Source: Streptomyces sp. SID9727
Lineage (GTDB): Bacteria; Actinomycetota; Actinomycetes; Streptomycetales; Streptomycetaceae
Assembly: GCF_010550605.1 (NCBI RefSeq)
Contig: NZ_JAAGNI010000435.1
Span: 117,859-181,858 of the forward strand
DNA length: 64,000 nt
Direction: 5' to 3'
Position 1 is the stretch's first letter; each line of letters begins with the position of its first letter. The position numbers and the translations under genes are program-made. Shown piece after piece: positions 18,309 through 27,900 of the stretch. The notes under the pieces are model-generated. The model was not told the DNA's origin. It made no database searches and saw only the letters and a program-made list of their open reading frames with translations.

Positions 18309-18968
18309 TCAGGCGACTGCCGCGACACCGATGCCGATGGCGATGAACAGCCACCCGGTGGTCAGTTCCCAGCGGTGCCTGATCTTCGGCCGGGCCAGCA
18401 CGGCACGCAGCCTGGTGGCGACCGCGACGAGGGCGAACCAGTAGGCGAGGCCGATCAGAACGTCCAGGACACCGAGGAAGAAGATCTGCCGGGTCACCGA
18501 GCCGCCGCCGTGGACGAACTGCGGCAGGATGCTGAGGAAGAACAGCGCCGCCTTGGGGTTGAGCACGTTGGTGAGAAATCCTTGGGCGAAGCCGGAGCGC
18601 CACTGGGCGCCGGTGGACAGCGTCGCCTCCCGCGTCGATTGCGGGGCGACGTCCGGGCTCTCCTCCGTCTCGTGGCCGGCTGAGGTCTTCCGGGCGGCGA
18701 GGACTGCCCGTACCCCCAGGTAGACAAGGTAGGCGGCGCCCAGGAGCCTGATCGCGTCGTAGACCGCCGGGGAGCGGGCGGCGATCACCGACAGCCCGAT
18801 GGCGGCGGCGAGCATATGCACGCACAGTCCTGCCTGGGCGCCCAATGCCGCGGCTCGCCCCTTGGTCGGATGCTCGACGGCTGACCGGAACACCACCAGG
18901 AAGTCCGGCCCGGGCACCACGTACGCCACCAGCACCACGCCGAGGAAGCCGATGAGATCGACTGACAT
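18309..18968 (-). CDS. LysE family exporter
   Basis: A 219-residue membrane protein of the LysE/RhtB amino-acid exporter family. The N-terminal segment contains VAYVVPGPDFLVVFRSAV (the conserved PGP motif) and the middle has GFLTNVLNPKAALFFLSILPQFV, with about six hydrophobic segments. It probably exports an amino acid or related metabolite by proton exchange. No divergent LysG-type regulator adjoins it. The 17981-18308 gap to the convergent isochorismatase-like gene shows no supported gene. Confidence 0.88.
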   Translation of the reverse strand: MSVDLIGFLGVVLVAYVVPGPDFLVVFRSAVEHPTKGRAAALGAQAGLCVHMLAAAIGLSVIAARSPAVYDAIRLLGAAYLVYLGVRAVLAARKTSAGHETEESPDVAPQSTREATLSTGAQWRSGFAQGFLTNVLNPKAALFFLSILPQFVHGGGSVTRQIFFLGVLDVLIGLAYWFALVAVATRLRAVLARPKIRHRWELTTGWLFIAIGIGVAAVA

Positions 18969-19038
18969 CCGCGTTCTCCGTTCGTTGCCCCGGGGAACGT
19001 GTCACCGAGGTTGGCGACTGCTTCTGGCCGGCTCGCGG

Positions 19039-19795
19039 TCAGGCCGCGAGGGCCCGGGTTCCGGCCACCGCCCCGACGGCCTCGTCGAGTACCGTCAGGC
19101 CCCGCTCCATCTGCTCTTCCGCCACGGTGGGCGGCGGGAGTCTCACCACTTCGTCCCCGGGGCCCACCGTCTCCAGCGGCAGCCCCTACCGGTAGGCGGC
19201 GTCGCAGACCTCGCGGGCCGCGCTCGGGCGGTCGAAGGGAAGGCCCCAGGCAAAACCCCGGCCGCGCGGGGCGGGAAGCCGGTGACGGTCGGCCGTCCTG
19301 GTGAGGGAACGGCGTACTCGTTCGCCCATCGATGTGGTTCCGGCTTGGAACGCGCCGTCCGACCAGAACACCTCCAGGGCGCGTGCGGCCGTGACGAACT
19401 GGGCTGTACCCGCGGAAGGTGCCGTTGTGTTCGCGGGGCCGCCCACACGTCGTACTCGGGACGCATCAGGGTGAGTGCCATGGGTGCCCCGTACCCGCTG
19501 ATGGACTGGGACAGGCAGACGACGTCGGGGACGATGCCAGAAATCTCGAAGGAGAAGAACGGGCCGGTGCGCCCGCAGCCCAACTGGCTGTCGTGGACCA
19601 CCAGCAGGGCGCCGTGCGCCCGAGTCCAGGCAGCGGGCGCCCTCAGCCAGGCCGGACGGGCCGTATTGATCCCCCCTCGCCTTGTACGGTCTCCACCGTG
19701 ACGGCGGCGAGCAATCGGCACCGTGCTGGGCGAGCGCGATGGCGGCCCGGAGCGGGGCCAGGTCGCCGATGTCGACGTCTCCGCGCAGGACTCCC
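19039..19795 (-). pseudogene. Diaminobutyrate-type class III aminotransferase, decayed
   Basis: Minus-strand pieces reconstruct the C-terminal half of a PLP-dependent diaminobutyrate-2-oxoglutarate transaminase (EctB/DABA type): AVTVETVQGEGGINTARPAW, then GCGRTGPFFSFE, PDVVCLSQSISGYGAPMALTL (the SKS Lys position reads SQS), FVTAARALEVFWSDG and finally EDVVRLPP-like sequence to a stop at 19039. At least one frameshift lies near 19420-19440, and an in-frame TAG occurs at 19186-19188. The N-terminal half is missing. The PLP-Lys replacement by Gln indicates relaxed selection. Confidence 0.7.
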
Positions 19796-20001
19796 TCGCT
19801 CAGACCGGTGGCGGCCTGTATGCCGCCAACGTCGCCGTCAACGCCTGGATGGCCGGCCACATCGCCGATCCGCCCCCGGGAACGCCGTACAGGAAACAGC
19901 GGTTCCACGCCCTGATGACCGAGAACGGCACGCTCTTCTACACGGACGTCGAGGCAGCGACCCTGGGGAAACGCCTGCGCGCCGCCCTCGACGAGGGGTG
20001 A
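19796..20001 (+). pseudogene. Unrecognised C-terminal gene fragment
   Basis: The plus strand encodes GGLYAANVAVNAWMAGHIADP...KQRFHALMTENGTLFYTDVEA...GKRLRAALDEG and a stop, with strong G/C third-position bias, so this is genuine coding sequence. The only upstream start (GTG 19723) lies in sequence belonging to the opposite-strand transaminase remnant, so it is probably a 5'-truncated gene joined at about 19795. I do not recognise the family. Confidence 0.35.
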
Positions 20002-20047
20002 AGCCCCCGGCCGGGGGAGGGCGGTCCGGGCTGGTGTGCTACCCGCG

Positions 20048-21682
<1,635 letters not shown>

Positions 21683-21693
21683 GATGATCCTCT

Positions 21694-21728
21694 CCTTCGT
21701 CGCCCCGTACGGTACGGGGCGACGAAGG
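21694..21728. repeat. 35-bp perfect inverted repeat at phosphatase RBS
   Basis: Two perfect 17-nt arms, CCTTCGTCGCCCCGTAC (21694-21710) and its complement (21712-21728), flank a single central G. The start-proximal arm includes the AAGG of the phosphatase ribosome-binding site, 12 nt from the ATG at 21682. In RNA it could form a hairpin hiding the SD; in DNA it could be a long operator. It may also end transcription entering from the left. Confidence 0.75.
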
Positions 21729-21820
21729 CCGGGGGGAGGGGCGGCGCCGCCCTGTGCGTCCGGTCGTTGCGGGTGGCTTCTCCTCGCCCGGAGCCCCCGG
21801 CGGAGATCAGGGGCACGAAG

Positions 21821-21991
21821 TCACAGGTCATGCTTCACTCCACCGTCGCCGACTCCAGCGGCGAGACGCTGTTGGCCACGCACCCACGGGCAGTGGGACG
21901 TGGGGTCCGCGTCGTCGTGCATCAACAGCACCATCGCGTGTGTGCCGTTGGTGACCATTGCCAACAGCCGGCCATGCTCATCCTCGAGCCA
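21821..21991 (-). pseudogene. Possible Imm1-type immunity protein remnant
   Basis: A short minus-strand frame reads DEHGRLLAMVTNGTHAMVLLMHDDADP before diverging to a stop at 21821. The G-R-L-L-A-x-V-T-N-G-T-x-A-M-V run recalls the N-terminal strand pair of Imm1-family immunity proteins of polymorphic toxin systems. Only about 30 residues agree, so the call is tentative. The rest of 21992-22344 shows nothing clear. Confidence 0.3.
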
Positions 21992-22344
21992 GGGTTCCTG
22001 GCTCGCTCAGTCAAGCCGATGGCCCAGCCACTGCCTCGCCTGTTGCCGGGGTACGCGTTGGGGGCCGCGCCATCACGTAGGCGCCGTCGGCACGATGCGC
22101 GCCGATGACCCTGGGCGCTTCTCATGCGCCTGTTCAACCGGACCACGGATCGCGACGGTCATCTCCCGTCGGGTCGGCCTGGCCGTCAGCAGTTACCCCA
22201 CTCCCGGTAGGCCCTCTCGATCTCACCGAGGTACTGCCCGAGATCGAACCGGACTTCGTCCACGAGCCTGCCCTGGGATGCGGGAACTGGAGATCGGTCC
22301 ACACGACGGTCTGGCCCCGGAGGCGCACACGGACGACGACCCCG

Positions 22345-22619
22345 CCCGCCTCGGTGCAGAGGGCACTACGGAAGCGCCGGATCGCACTGGCCCGCCTGGT
22401 CGGCGAACCCGTCGACCTGCTGCTGCTGGACGAGCCGACGAACCACCTCTCCCCGGCACTGGTGGAGGAGCTGGAGGGCGCGCTGGCCGGGTTCGGCGGT
22501 GCGGTGGTCGTCGTCACGCACGACCGGCGGCTGCGGGACCGTCTCCGCGGCAGGCGGCAGGCGGCAGGCGGCTGGAACTGGACGGCGGACGGGTGGTGGA
22601 ACGTACCGAAGCGGCATGA
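22345..22619 (+). pseudogene. ABC-F ATPase C-terminal fragment, frameshifted
   Basis: The plus strand encodes RRIALARLVGEPVDLLLLDEPTNHLSPALVEELEGAL and VVVVTHDRRLRDRLRGRR, the signature end, Walker B (LLLLDEPTNHL) and switch His of an ABC-F protein (ribosome-protection/translation-factor type). The N-terminal ABC domain and Walker A are missing. Three tandem GGCAGGC units (22549-22569) put the remaining codons out of frame. Removing two units restores RLELDGGRVVERTEAA and a TGA at 22617, so the expansion is the inactivating lesion at this end. Confidence 0.75.
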
Positions 22620-22764
22620 CTGGCCTGTAAGTCACGGATTCGATGGCTCAAACCAGACCCCTCCAAAGGGGTCCAGTGCCAGTCATATGAACGCCAGCTG
22701 ATGTACGACTGAACCACTTCCGTGCCGCTGGTCACCTACTCATGGACTACCCCTGGGGGGGGCT

Positions 22765-24426
22765 TTGCACCCGTTTGCACTGAAATCCGGCCACACCGGC
22801 CGCGCGCACGCGAAGCGCGCGCGCCGGCTCGCGGCCTGCACCGCGCTCGCCCTCTCCGCCGGCATACTGCTGGCGGCCCCGGCCTCGGCCGACGACGCGA
22901 AGGGCGCCGACGCGCCGAAGGCCGTCGGTTCGACGCCGCGCAACATCTCCAGCGACAACATCCTCTACCAGAACCGGGAAGGCTATCTGTATCTGTCGCC
23001 GGGTACGAAGGCGCCGGACTACCCCTTCGTGATCAACAACCCCGATGATCCGGCCAACTACGTCGTCTACAAGGACGTCATCGCGCCAGGCGACCTGCAA
23101 GGCGATGGTGAGCCCGAGATCCTTACGCTGACGGCCTCCGGGACACTCACGCTGCGCACCTGCTTCAGCCCGGACAGGAACGCCGGTCCTCCCACCTGGT
23201 CCGGCAACGGCTGGCAGAAGTACAACAAGGTCGTTGCGCCCGGCGACCTGACCGGTGACGGTCACAACGACCTGGTCGCGCGCACACCCTCCGGCGACCT
23301 CTATCTCTACGTCTCCACCGGGCGCATCGAGGGCCAGCCCTTCGAGCCCGGCGTCAAGGTGGCCTCGGGCTGGCAGGCCTACGACCAGATCGTCGGCATG
23401 AATGACGCCACCGACGACGGCATCGGCGACGTCGTCACTCGGACGCCCGCCGGCGATCTCTATTTCCACGAGGGCACCGGGGACCCGTCGGAGCCCTTCA
23501 AGGCACCGTTCAAAATCGGCTACGGGTACGACACGTACAACCAACTCGTGGGACTGGACGACGTCAACGGCGATGGCCGCGGTGACCTCATGGGCCGCAA
23601 GACGAACGGTGACACGTACATCTACCACTCCCTGGGCGACGGCCGGGTACAGGCGAGGATCACCGGCAAGTCGGGGTGGCAGAAGGCGTCCCTGTTCGCC
23701 GGGGCGGGCGGTAACCCGGACTCCGGCAAGCGCAACGTCATAGCCGCCGCTCCCGAGGGCACCGGGTATGTGTACGAATCCCTGAACAACGGCGAGCTCT
23801 ACGGGGCGAGTGAGGGGCCGTCCCTCTCCCGCGACGGCCTCAGTCGGAACGCCTCCTCCCTCAACGACGACGGGAAATCCGACGTCCTCCGGGTGGAGGA
23901 CGACGACCTGTACCTCGGGTACAACAAGATCAGTGCCGGTTGGGGCGTCTACGACGACATCGTCGGCCCGGGCGACCTGAGCGGTGACGGCGCGGGTGAC
24001 CTCCTCGCCCGCGACACCAAGGGCGACCTGTTCCTGTACCAGGGGAACGGGCAGGGCACCGCGCTCGCGGCGAAGGTCAAGGTGGGCTACGGCTACGGCA
24101 CCTACCGCTTCATCGTCGGCGCCGGGGACCTCACCGGTGACGGCCGGGCGGACGTGGTGGCGATCGCCAAGGACGGCACGCTGTACCGGTACGAGGGCAC
24201 GGGGAAGGCGTCCGCACCGCTGAAGGCGCGCGTCAAGATCGGTTCCGGCTTCGACATCTACAACAAGTTCGCCGCCGTGGACAACCTCAACGGGGACGGC
24301 AGAACGGGCCTGGTCGGGGTCAACGGCTACGGCGATCTCTACCGCTACGCGTCGACCGGGACGGGTGAGCTGAGCAAGCGCGTACTGATCGACTCCGACT
24401 TCAACAAGTACAAGGCCCTGTACTGA
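22765..24426 (+). CDS. Secreted FG-GAP/VCBS repeat protein
   Basis: A 553-residue exported protein. A basic stretch (KRARRL) and hydrophobic core (ACTALALSAGILLAAPASA) form a Sec signal peptide with AxA-type cleavage near residue 42. The rest is about seven FG-GAP-like repeats with Ca-binding D-x-N/T-G-D-G-x-x-D loops, for example GDLTGDGHNDLVAR, VNGDGRGDLMGR, GDLSGDGAGDLLAR and GDLTGDGRADVVA, predicting a beta-propeller. The start is TTG 22765, after a G-rich SD; no ATG is available. It is probably an extracellular or wall-associated binding protein. Confidence 0.85.
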   Translation: MHPFALKSGHTGRAHAKRARRLAACTALALSAGILLAAPASADDAKGADAPKAVGSTPRNISSDNILYQNREGYLYLSPGTKAPDYPFVINNPDDPANYVVYKDVIAPGDLQGDGEPEILTLTASGTLTLRTCFSPDRNAGPPTWSGNGWQKYNKVVAPGDLTGDGHNDLVARTPSGDLYLYVSTGRIEGQPFEPGVKVASGWQAYDQIVGMNDATDDGIGDVVTRTPAGDLYFHEGTGDPSEPFKAPFKIGYGYDTYNQLVGLDDVNGDGRGDLMGRKTNGDTYIYHSLGDGRVQARITGKSGWQKASLFAGAGGNPDSGKRNVIAAAPEGTGYVYESLNNGELYGASEGPSLSRDGLSRNASSLNDDGKSDVLRVEDDDLYLGYNKISAGWGVYDDIVGPGDLSGDGAGDLLARDTKGDLFLYQGNGQGTALAAKVKVGYGYGTYRFIVGAGDLTGDGRADVVAIAKDGTLYRYEGTGKASAPLKARVKIGSGFDIYNKFAAVDNLNGDGRTGLVGVNGYGDLYRYASTGTGELSKRVLIDSDFNKYKALY

Positions 24427-24430
24427 TCCC

Positions 24431-24470
24431 CCGCGCGGCGGCGACCCTGGTGCGGGCCGCCGCCGCGCGG
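24431..24470 (+). terminator. Strong terminator hairpin
   Basis: A perfect 13-bp G+C stem, CCGCGCGGCGGCG (24431-24443) with its complement (24458-24470) and a 14-nt loop, begins 5 nt after the stop of the FG-GAP gene. Confidence 0.75.
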
Positions 24471-25319
24471 TGCGGGTCAGCTCTGCGAGCCGGCCAGAAC
24501 ACTAGGAAGCCGCCATGGGGGAAGGGAAAGATCTGCTCGTTCCAGACCCAGACCACGAGGGCATAAGTGCAGTTCAGGGTTGATGTGGTGTGCCCTGCAT
24601 GGCAGATACCGACGTCTCCGTTCTCCTTCGGCCTGCGGGAAGAGACCGCTGGCGCGTCGCGTTCTCCTGCCGTAGGGCATGCAGCCGAGCGCTCGGGTAC
24701 CGAGAGGGTGCGGCTGAGCAGATCGGTCGACGACTGGTGGGCGAGCACACGAGTCTCCTGGTGGAGCACGGCGGTCCTTGCTCGTGACGCTTCCTGCCAG
24801 GAGCCTCACCTGTTGCCGAGCCGCCCGGACGGATGTTGCCGACAGGTGCGAAAGGCCCCGTCGCGGCTCGCAGTGGCCATGGCGTACATCTTGCAGTCGG
24901 TGGCGTTCTCGAGCTTGCCGAGAACGGTGCAGTCGGTGGCGCCGCCGATGTAACGCCGCCGATGCCGAGAAGGCGGTTGCTGCGCCAGAACCGGTGCCCG
25001 TCCCAGTGCCCGGTCCCGTGCTACCTGCACCAGTAGGACGCGGGCCTGTCGTTCCTCAACGTGTACGTCCTGAACACTGGCAACCGGACCACCCCCAAGG
25101 ACTTCGAGGGCCGCGGCTCGGAGTGGGGAGCATGGCCGGGGGTGCCGACGGCGATGGCAACGGGCATGGGCGGCCGCCTTCGGGATGCCGACGCTGTTCG
25201 CTCTCGCGTTCACTGGAGCACTGTCGGGATGGGCCTGGGCAGCCCCAACGCCGAAGCGGGCAGCGACAACGCCACCCGTTGATCCTGCCGCCGCTGATCT
25301 CCGGCGCGTTCGTCCCGCT

Positions 25320-25620
25320 GCACTCCATGCTGGGCTGGCTCCTTCGGCCCGCCGTTGAACTGACCTTTGGACCAGCGGTGGCCGGGGACGGTCAGGTCCT
25401 CGCACCAGGCCGGCTCGATCCACCAGTTGTCGTCGATCTCGGTTGCCACGAGCAGTCCGTGCGAGGTCTCGATGGTCGGGGTGAAGAACTGGTACTCGGC
25501 GATCGGCTGGAACCGACGGCCGTCCGCGCACCGCAGATCGCTGCTCGTCGTCAGGGACGATCAGCGATACCGTGTCCACAACCAGCAGGGCCGGGCGACC
25601 TTCACGATCTGCGACGGAAG
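25320..25620 (-). pseudogene. Unrecognised decayed gene
   Basis: A minus-strand frame reads DLRCADGRRFQPIAEYQFF, TPTIETSHGLLVATEIDDNWW and IEPAWCEDLTVPGHRWSKGQF, with strong G/C third-position bias, so it was coding. An in-frame stop lies upstream after VKVARPCWLWTRYR, and no start is credible. I do not know the family. The flanking 24471-25319 shows no gene that I can support. Confidence 0.35.
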
Positions 25621-25691
25621 GACCGCGGAGGTACGCAAGTATGTCGCCACCCTGTGCGCCCAGATGTGCTGTTCGCCGGACTGAGCTCGGC

Positions 25692-26240
25692 TCAGTCGGT
25701 GCCGGCTGCTTTGCGTCTGCGGAACGTGGCCACGCGTGTGCGGTTTTGGCAGGTGATCGAGCAGAAGCGGCGCCGGCCGCCTGGTGAGCGATCGATGTAG
25801 ACGTCGGCGCAGTGATCACCGGTGCAGGTGCCGATGCGTTCGATCCCGTGGGTGGTGACGTACTGGCGCAGGGCGAGGGCCGATGCCGCGAGGAGTACTT
25901 GTCCGGGGTCGTCGACGCGCCATACGGCACTCAGCGAGTCGTTGGCGGTGGCCTCCAAGGCGGGGCGGGCGCCCACGTCGACGAGCAGGTGGGCCAGCCG
26001 TTGCGCGCACGTTTGCGTGTTCTGGGCGGAAAAGATCTGGTGCAGGAGGTCAGCAGCCCGGGTGCATTCCTCGGGCGTCAGCTCGGCTTCGACGTCCGTT
26101 GGCAGGCCGAGGTGTGTGGCGAGATGTTCAGGCCGGGTTGGGGCGTTTCCGCGGCCGGCCGCTTCGCGTGGCAGCGTGCCCCACGCGTTGACGAGTTCCG
26201 TCAGTGCCACCAGCGGGAGCTCGGTGAAGGTGACTGGCAT
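25692..26240 (-). CDS. CGNR zinc-finger (ABATE domain) regulator
   Basis: A 182-residue protein with the two-part structure of this actinobacterial family. An N-terminal all-helical ABATE-like domain contains LPLVALTELVNAWGTLPRE. The C-terminal zinc finger reads IGTCTGDHCADVYIDRSPGGRRRFCSITCQNRTRVATFRRRK (here in pieces), with four Cys for zinc, and is presumed to bind DNA. It diverges from a LysE exporter gene across 120 bp, so it probably controls that gene and itself. Confidence 0.85.
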   Translation of the reverse strand: MPVTFTELPLVALTELVNAWGTLPREAAGRGNAPTRPEHLATHLGLPTDVEAELTPEECTRAADLLHQIFSAQNTQTCAQRLAHLLVDVGARPALEATANDSLSAVWRVDDPGQVLLAASALALRQYVTTHGIERIGTCTGDHCADVYIDRSPGGRRRFCSITCQNRTRVATFRRRKAAGTD

Positions 26241-26249
26241 CTCTCAAGA

Positions 26250-26327
26250 GTAACGCGTAGAGCGGCAGTTGAGCGTTGCGGCGACCCGCCAGGGGGTGTA
26301 ACGTACACAAACTCGATAAGGCGTTAC
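26250..26327. promoter_or_regulatory. Repeated GTAACG/CGTTAC sites between divergent genes
   Basis: GTAACG occurs at 26250-26255 and 26298-26303, and its complement CGTTAC at 26322-26327, in the 120-bp region between the CGNR regulator and LysE genes. The last two form an inverted pair. They are candidate binding sites for the CGNR protein. Confidence 0.4.
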
Positions 26328-26360
26328 GTGTGATGGTGGCGTTCGAGCGAGGAGGTAGTC

Positions 26361-27005
26361 ATGCCAGACCTCACAATGCTGCCGGCCTATCTGGCGGCAG
26401 TTGCGATCATTACCGTCGCTCCCGGGCCCGATTCCGCGTTCATCGTGGCCACAGCACTGGCGCGCGGCCCGCGAGCCGGCCTGCTCTCGGCCACCGGAAT
26501 GGCCCTGGGGATGCTCGCGCACGTGACAGCAGCCGCACTCGGGCTGGCTGCTCTGCTCCGCTCGATCCCTGCCGCTCAGCATGTGATGGAGCTGGCCGGC
26601 GGGCTCTACCTCGGATGGCTGGCGGTGACCACCGCACGGTCGGCAAGGAAGCCGCAGACCGTGGTGACGAGGACGCCCTCCGGAGGCCAGGTGCTCCGCC
26701 GAGCCGTCCTCACCAATGTGCTCAACCCGAAGACCCTGCTGTTCTTCGCAGCCTTTCTGCCCCGCTTCACGGGCACCGGGAACGGCCCTCTGTGGGCTCA
26801 ACTGCTCATTCTCGGGCTGATCTTCCTTGTCATGGGACTGGTCTGGGACTGCCTGATCGGCTTGTTCGCCGGCCGGCTGGGCCAAGGGTTGGCGCGTGGG
26901 TGCCGCGCGGCGACGACGATGAGCCTGGTCACTGCCGCCACTTTCGCTGTCCTGGCGCTCTTTCTCCTGCACAGTGCGCTTACGGCTGTAATGCCTCGAA
27001 CGTGA
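26361..27005 (+). CDS. LysE family translocator
   Basis: A 214-residue membrane exporter. It contains VAIITVAPGPDSAFIVATAL (PGP motif) near residue 20, GMALGMLAHVTAAALGLAAL, ELAGGLYLGWLAVTTARSA and RRAVLTNVLNPKTLLFFAAFLPRF, with about six hydrophobic segments. It likely exports amino acids or homoserine lactone-like compounds. GAGGAGG precedes ATG 26361 at good spacing. It pairs divergently with a CGNR regulator, a common arrangement for inducible exporters. Confidence 0.9.
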   Translation: MPDLTMLPAYLAAVAIITVAPGPDSAFIVATALARGPRAGLLSATGMALGMLAHVTAAALGLAALLRSIPAAQHVMELAGGLYLGWLAVTTARSARKPQTVVTRTPSGGQVLRRAVLTNVLNPKTLLFFAAFLPRFTGTGNGPLWAQLLILGLIFLVMGLVWDCLIGLFAGRLGQGLARGCRAATTMSLVTAATFAVLALFLLHSALTAVMPRT

Positions 27006-27209
27006 GGCCCGAGGCGATACGGGGGGTCAGGTGGCCGTCGGCGTCGAGTACCCGTAGTCGGCGCTGCCGCTTCAGCGGCCATGGGCAGAGGGGGCCGGGT
27101 GGGCGTCGCCAGTCTCGTTCTGCTGGAGCTACGGCTCGGCGCCTGTCCGGCGTGTACGGGAACAGCGACGGCCCGCGACTGCGGCCGGGCGGCCCGCAGT
27201 CTGCCCGGA

Positions 27210-27788
27210 TCATTGTCGCTTGGCCATCCCTGTGAAGAGGGCGTCGAGGATCCGGTCGACGTACGCGTGGGTGAGTGGTTCCTGCGTGATCAGCAGCCGG
27301 AAGTACAGCGGGCCGGAGAGGAGGGCCATCGCCAAGTCCAGGTCGAAGTCCGGTGAGAGCCGACCCTCGCTCCGTGCTGCCTCCAGGCGTGCGACGGTCT
27401 TCTTCGCCTGAGGGCTGATGAATCGTTCGTTGAGCGCGGTGGCCACGCCCGGGTCGTGCTGGGCCTCGCCGACCAAGGCCTGGAAGAGCGGCCGGAACGT
27501 CGGTCCGGCCAGGAGGTCGATGGCTTCGTGGATCTGCTGGCGCAGGTCTGCCATGACATCGTCCGTGTGGGGGTAGTCCAGGGCCGACTCGCTGAGCGAC
27601 AGCAGCGAGTCGAGCAGAAGGGCGCTCTTCGAGGGCCATCGGCGGTAGATGGTGTGTTTGCCGACGCCGGCCCGGGCGGCGATCGCCTCGATGCTGAGCT
27701 TCGCGTAGCCCAGTTCCTGTCCCAGTTCCAGAGTGGTTCGCATGATGGCTTCGGTCAGGGCGGGGCCGTTGCGTCGGGCAGTAGTCAT
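27210..27788 (-). CDS. TetR family regulator of the divergent resistance-like cassette
   Basis: A 192-residue TetR protein. The HTH reads AIMRTTLELGQELGYAKLSIEAIAARAGV and KHTIYRRWPSKSALL; the C-terminal domain is of the TetR_C_11/AcrR-like helical type. It diverges from a flavin monooxygenase gene. Two related palindromes sit in the 112-bp gap, one inside the likely promoter and one close to the monooxygenase start, which suggests repression released by a drug-like ligand. Confidence 0.88.
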   Translation of the reverse strand: MTTARRNGPALTEAIMRTTLELGQELGYAKLSIEAIAARAGVGKHTIYRRWPSKSALLLDSLLSLSESALDYPHTDDVMADLRQQIHEAIDLLAGPTFRPLFQALVGEAQHDPGVATALNERFISPQAKKTVARLEAARSEGRLSPDFDLDLAMALLSGPLYFRLLITQEPLTHAYVDRILDALFTGMAKRQ

Positions 27789-27805
27789 GCTCCCATGCTA
27801 GCGGC

Positions 27806-27819
27806 ACGGCACGTGCCGT
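27806..27819. promoter_or_regulatory. TetR operator O1
   Basis: A perfect 14-bp palindrome, ACGGCAC/GTGCCGT, lies 17 bp from the tetR start. It is followed at 27822-27827 by TTGACA, a likely -35 of the monooxygenase promoter; the best -10 (TAGGCA, 27842) is only 14 nt away, so the promoter assignment is weak. Confidence 0.6.
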
Positions 27820-27856
27820 TCTTGACAACTGCTCCGAGAGCTAGGCACCCTTCAGC

Positions 27857-27879
27857 GAACGGCACGGACCGTGCCGTTC
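27857..27879. promoter_or_regulatory. TetR operator O2
   Basis: A perfect 23-bp inverted repeat: GAACGGCACGG (27857-27867), central A, then CCGTGCCGTTC (27869-27879). Its half-site GTGCCGTTC also occurs in O1 58 bp upstream. Its position ends about 20 bp before the monooxygenase GTG, suited to blocking transcription. Confidence 0.75.
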
Positions 27880-27900
27880 TGTCTGGGGGAGTGTGAGCGT

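Noticed and set aside
27871..27900. GTG 27871 as start of the monooxygenase
   Set aside because: It lies inside operator O2 without an SD. GTG 27901 begins directly at the FAD-binding strand after a G-rich SD.
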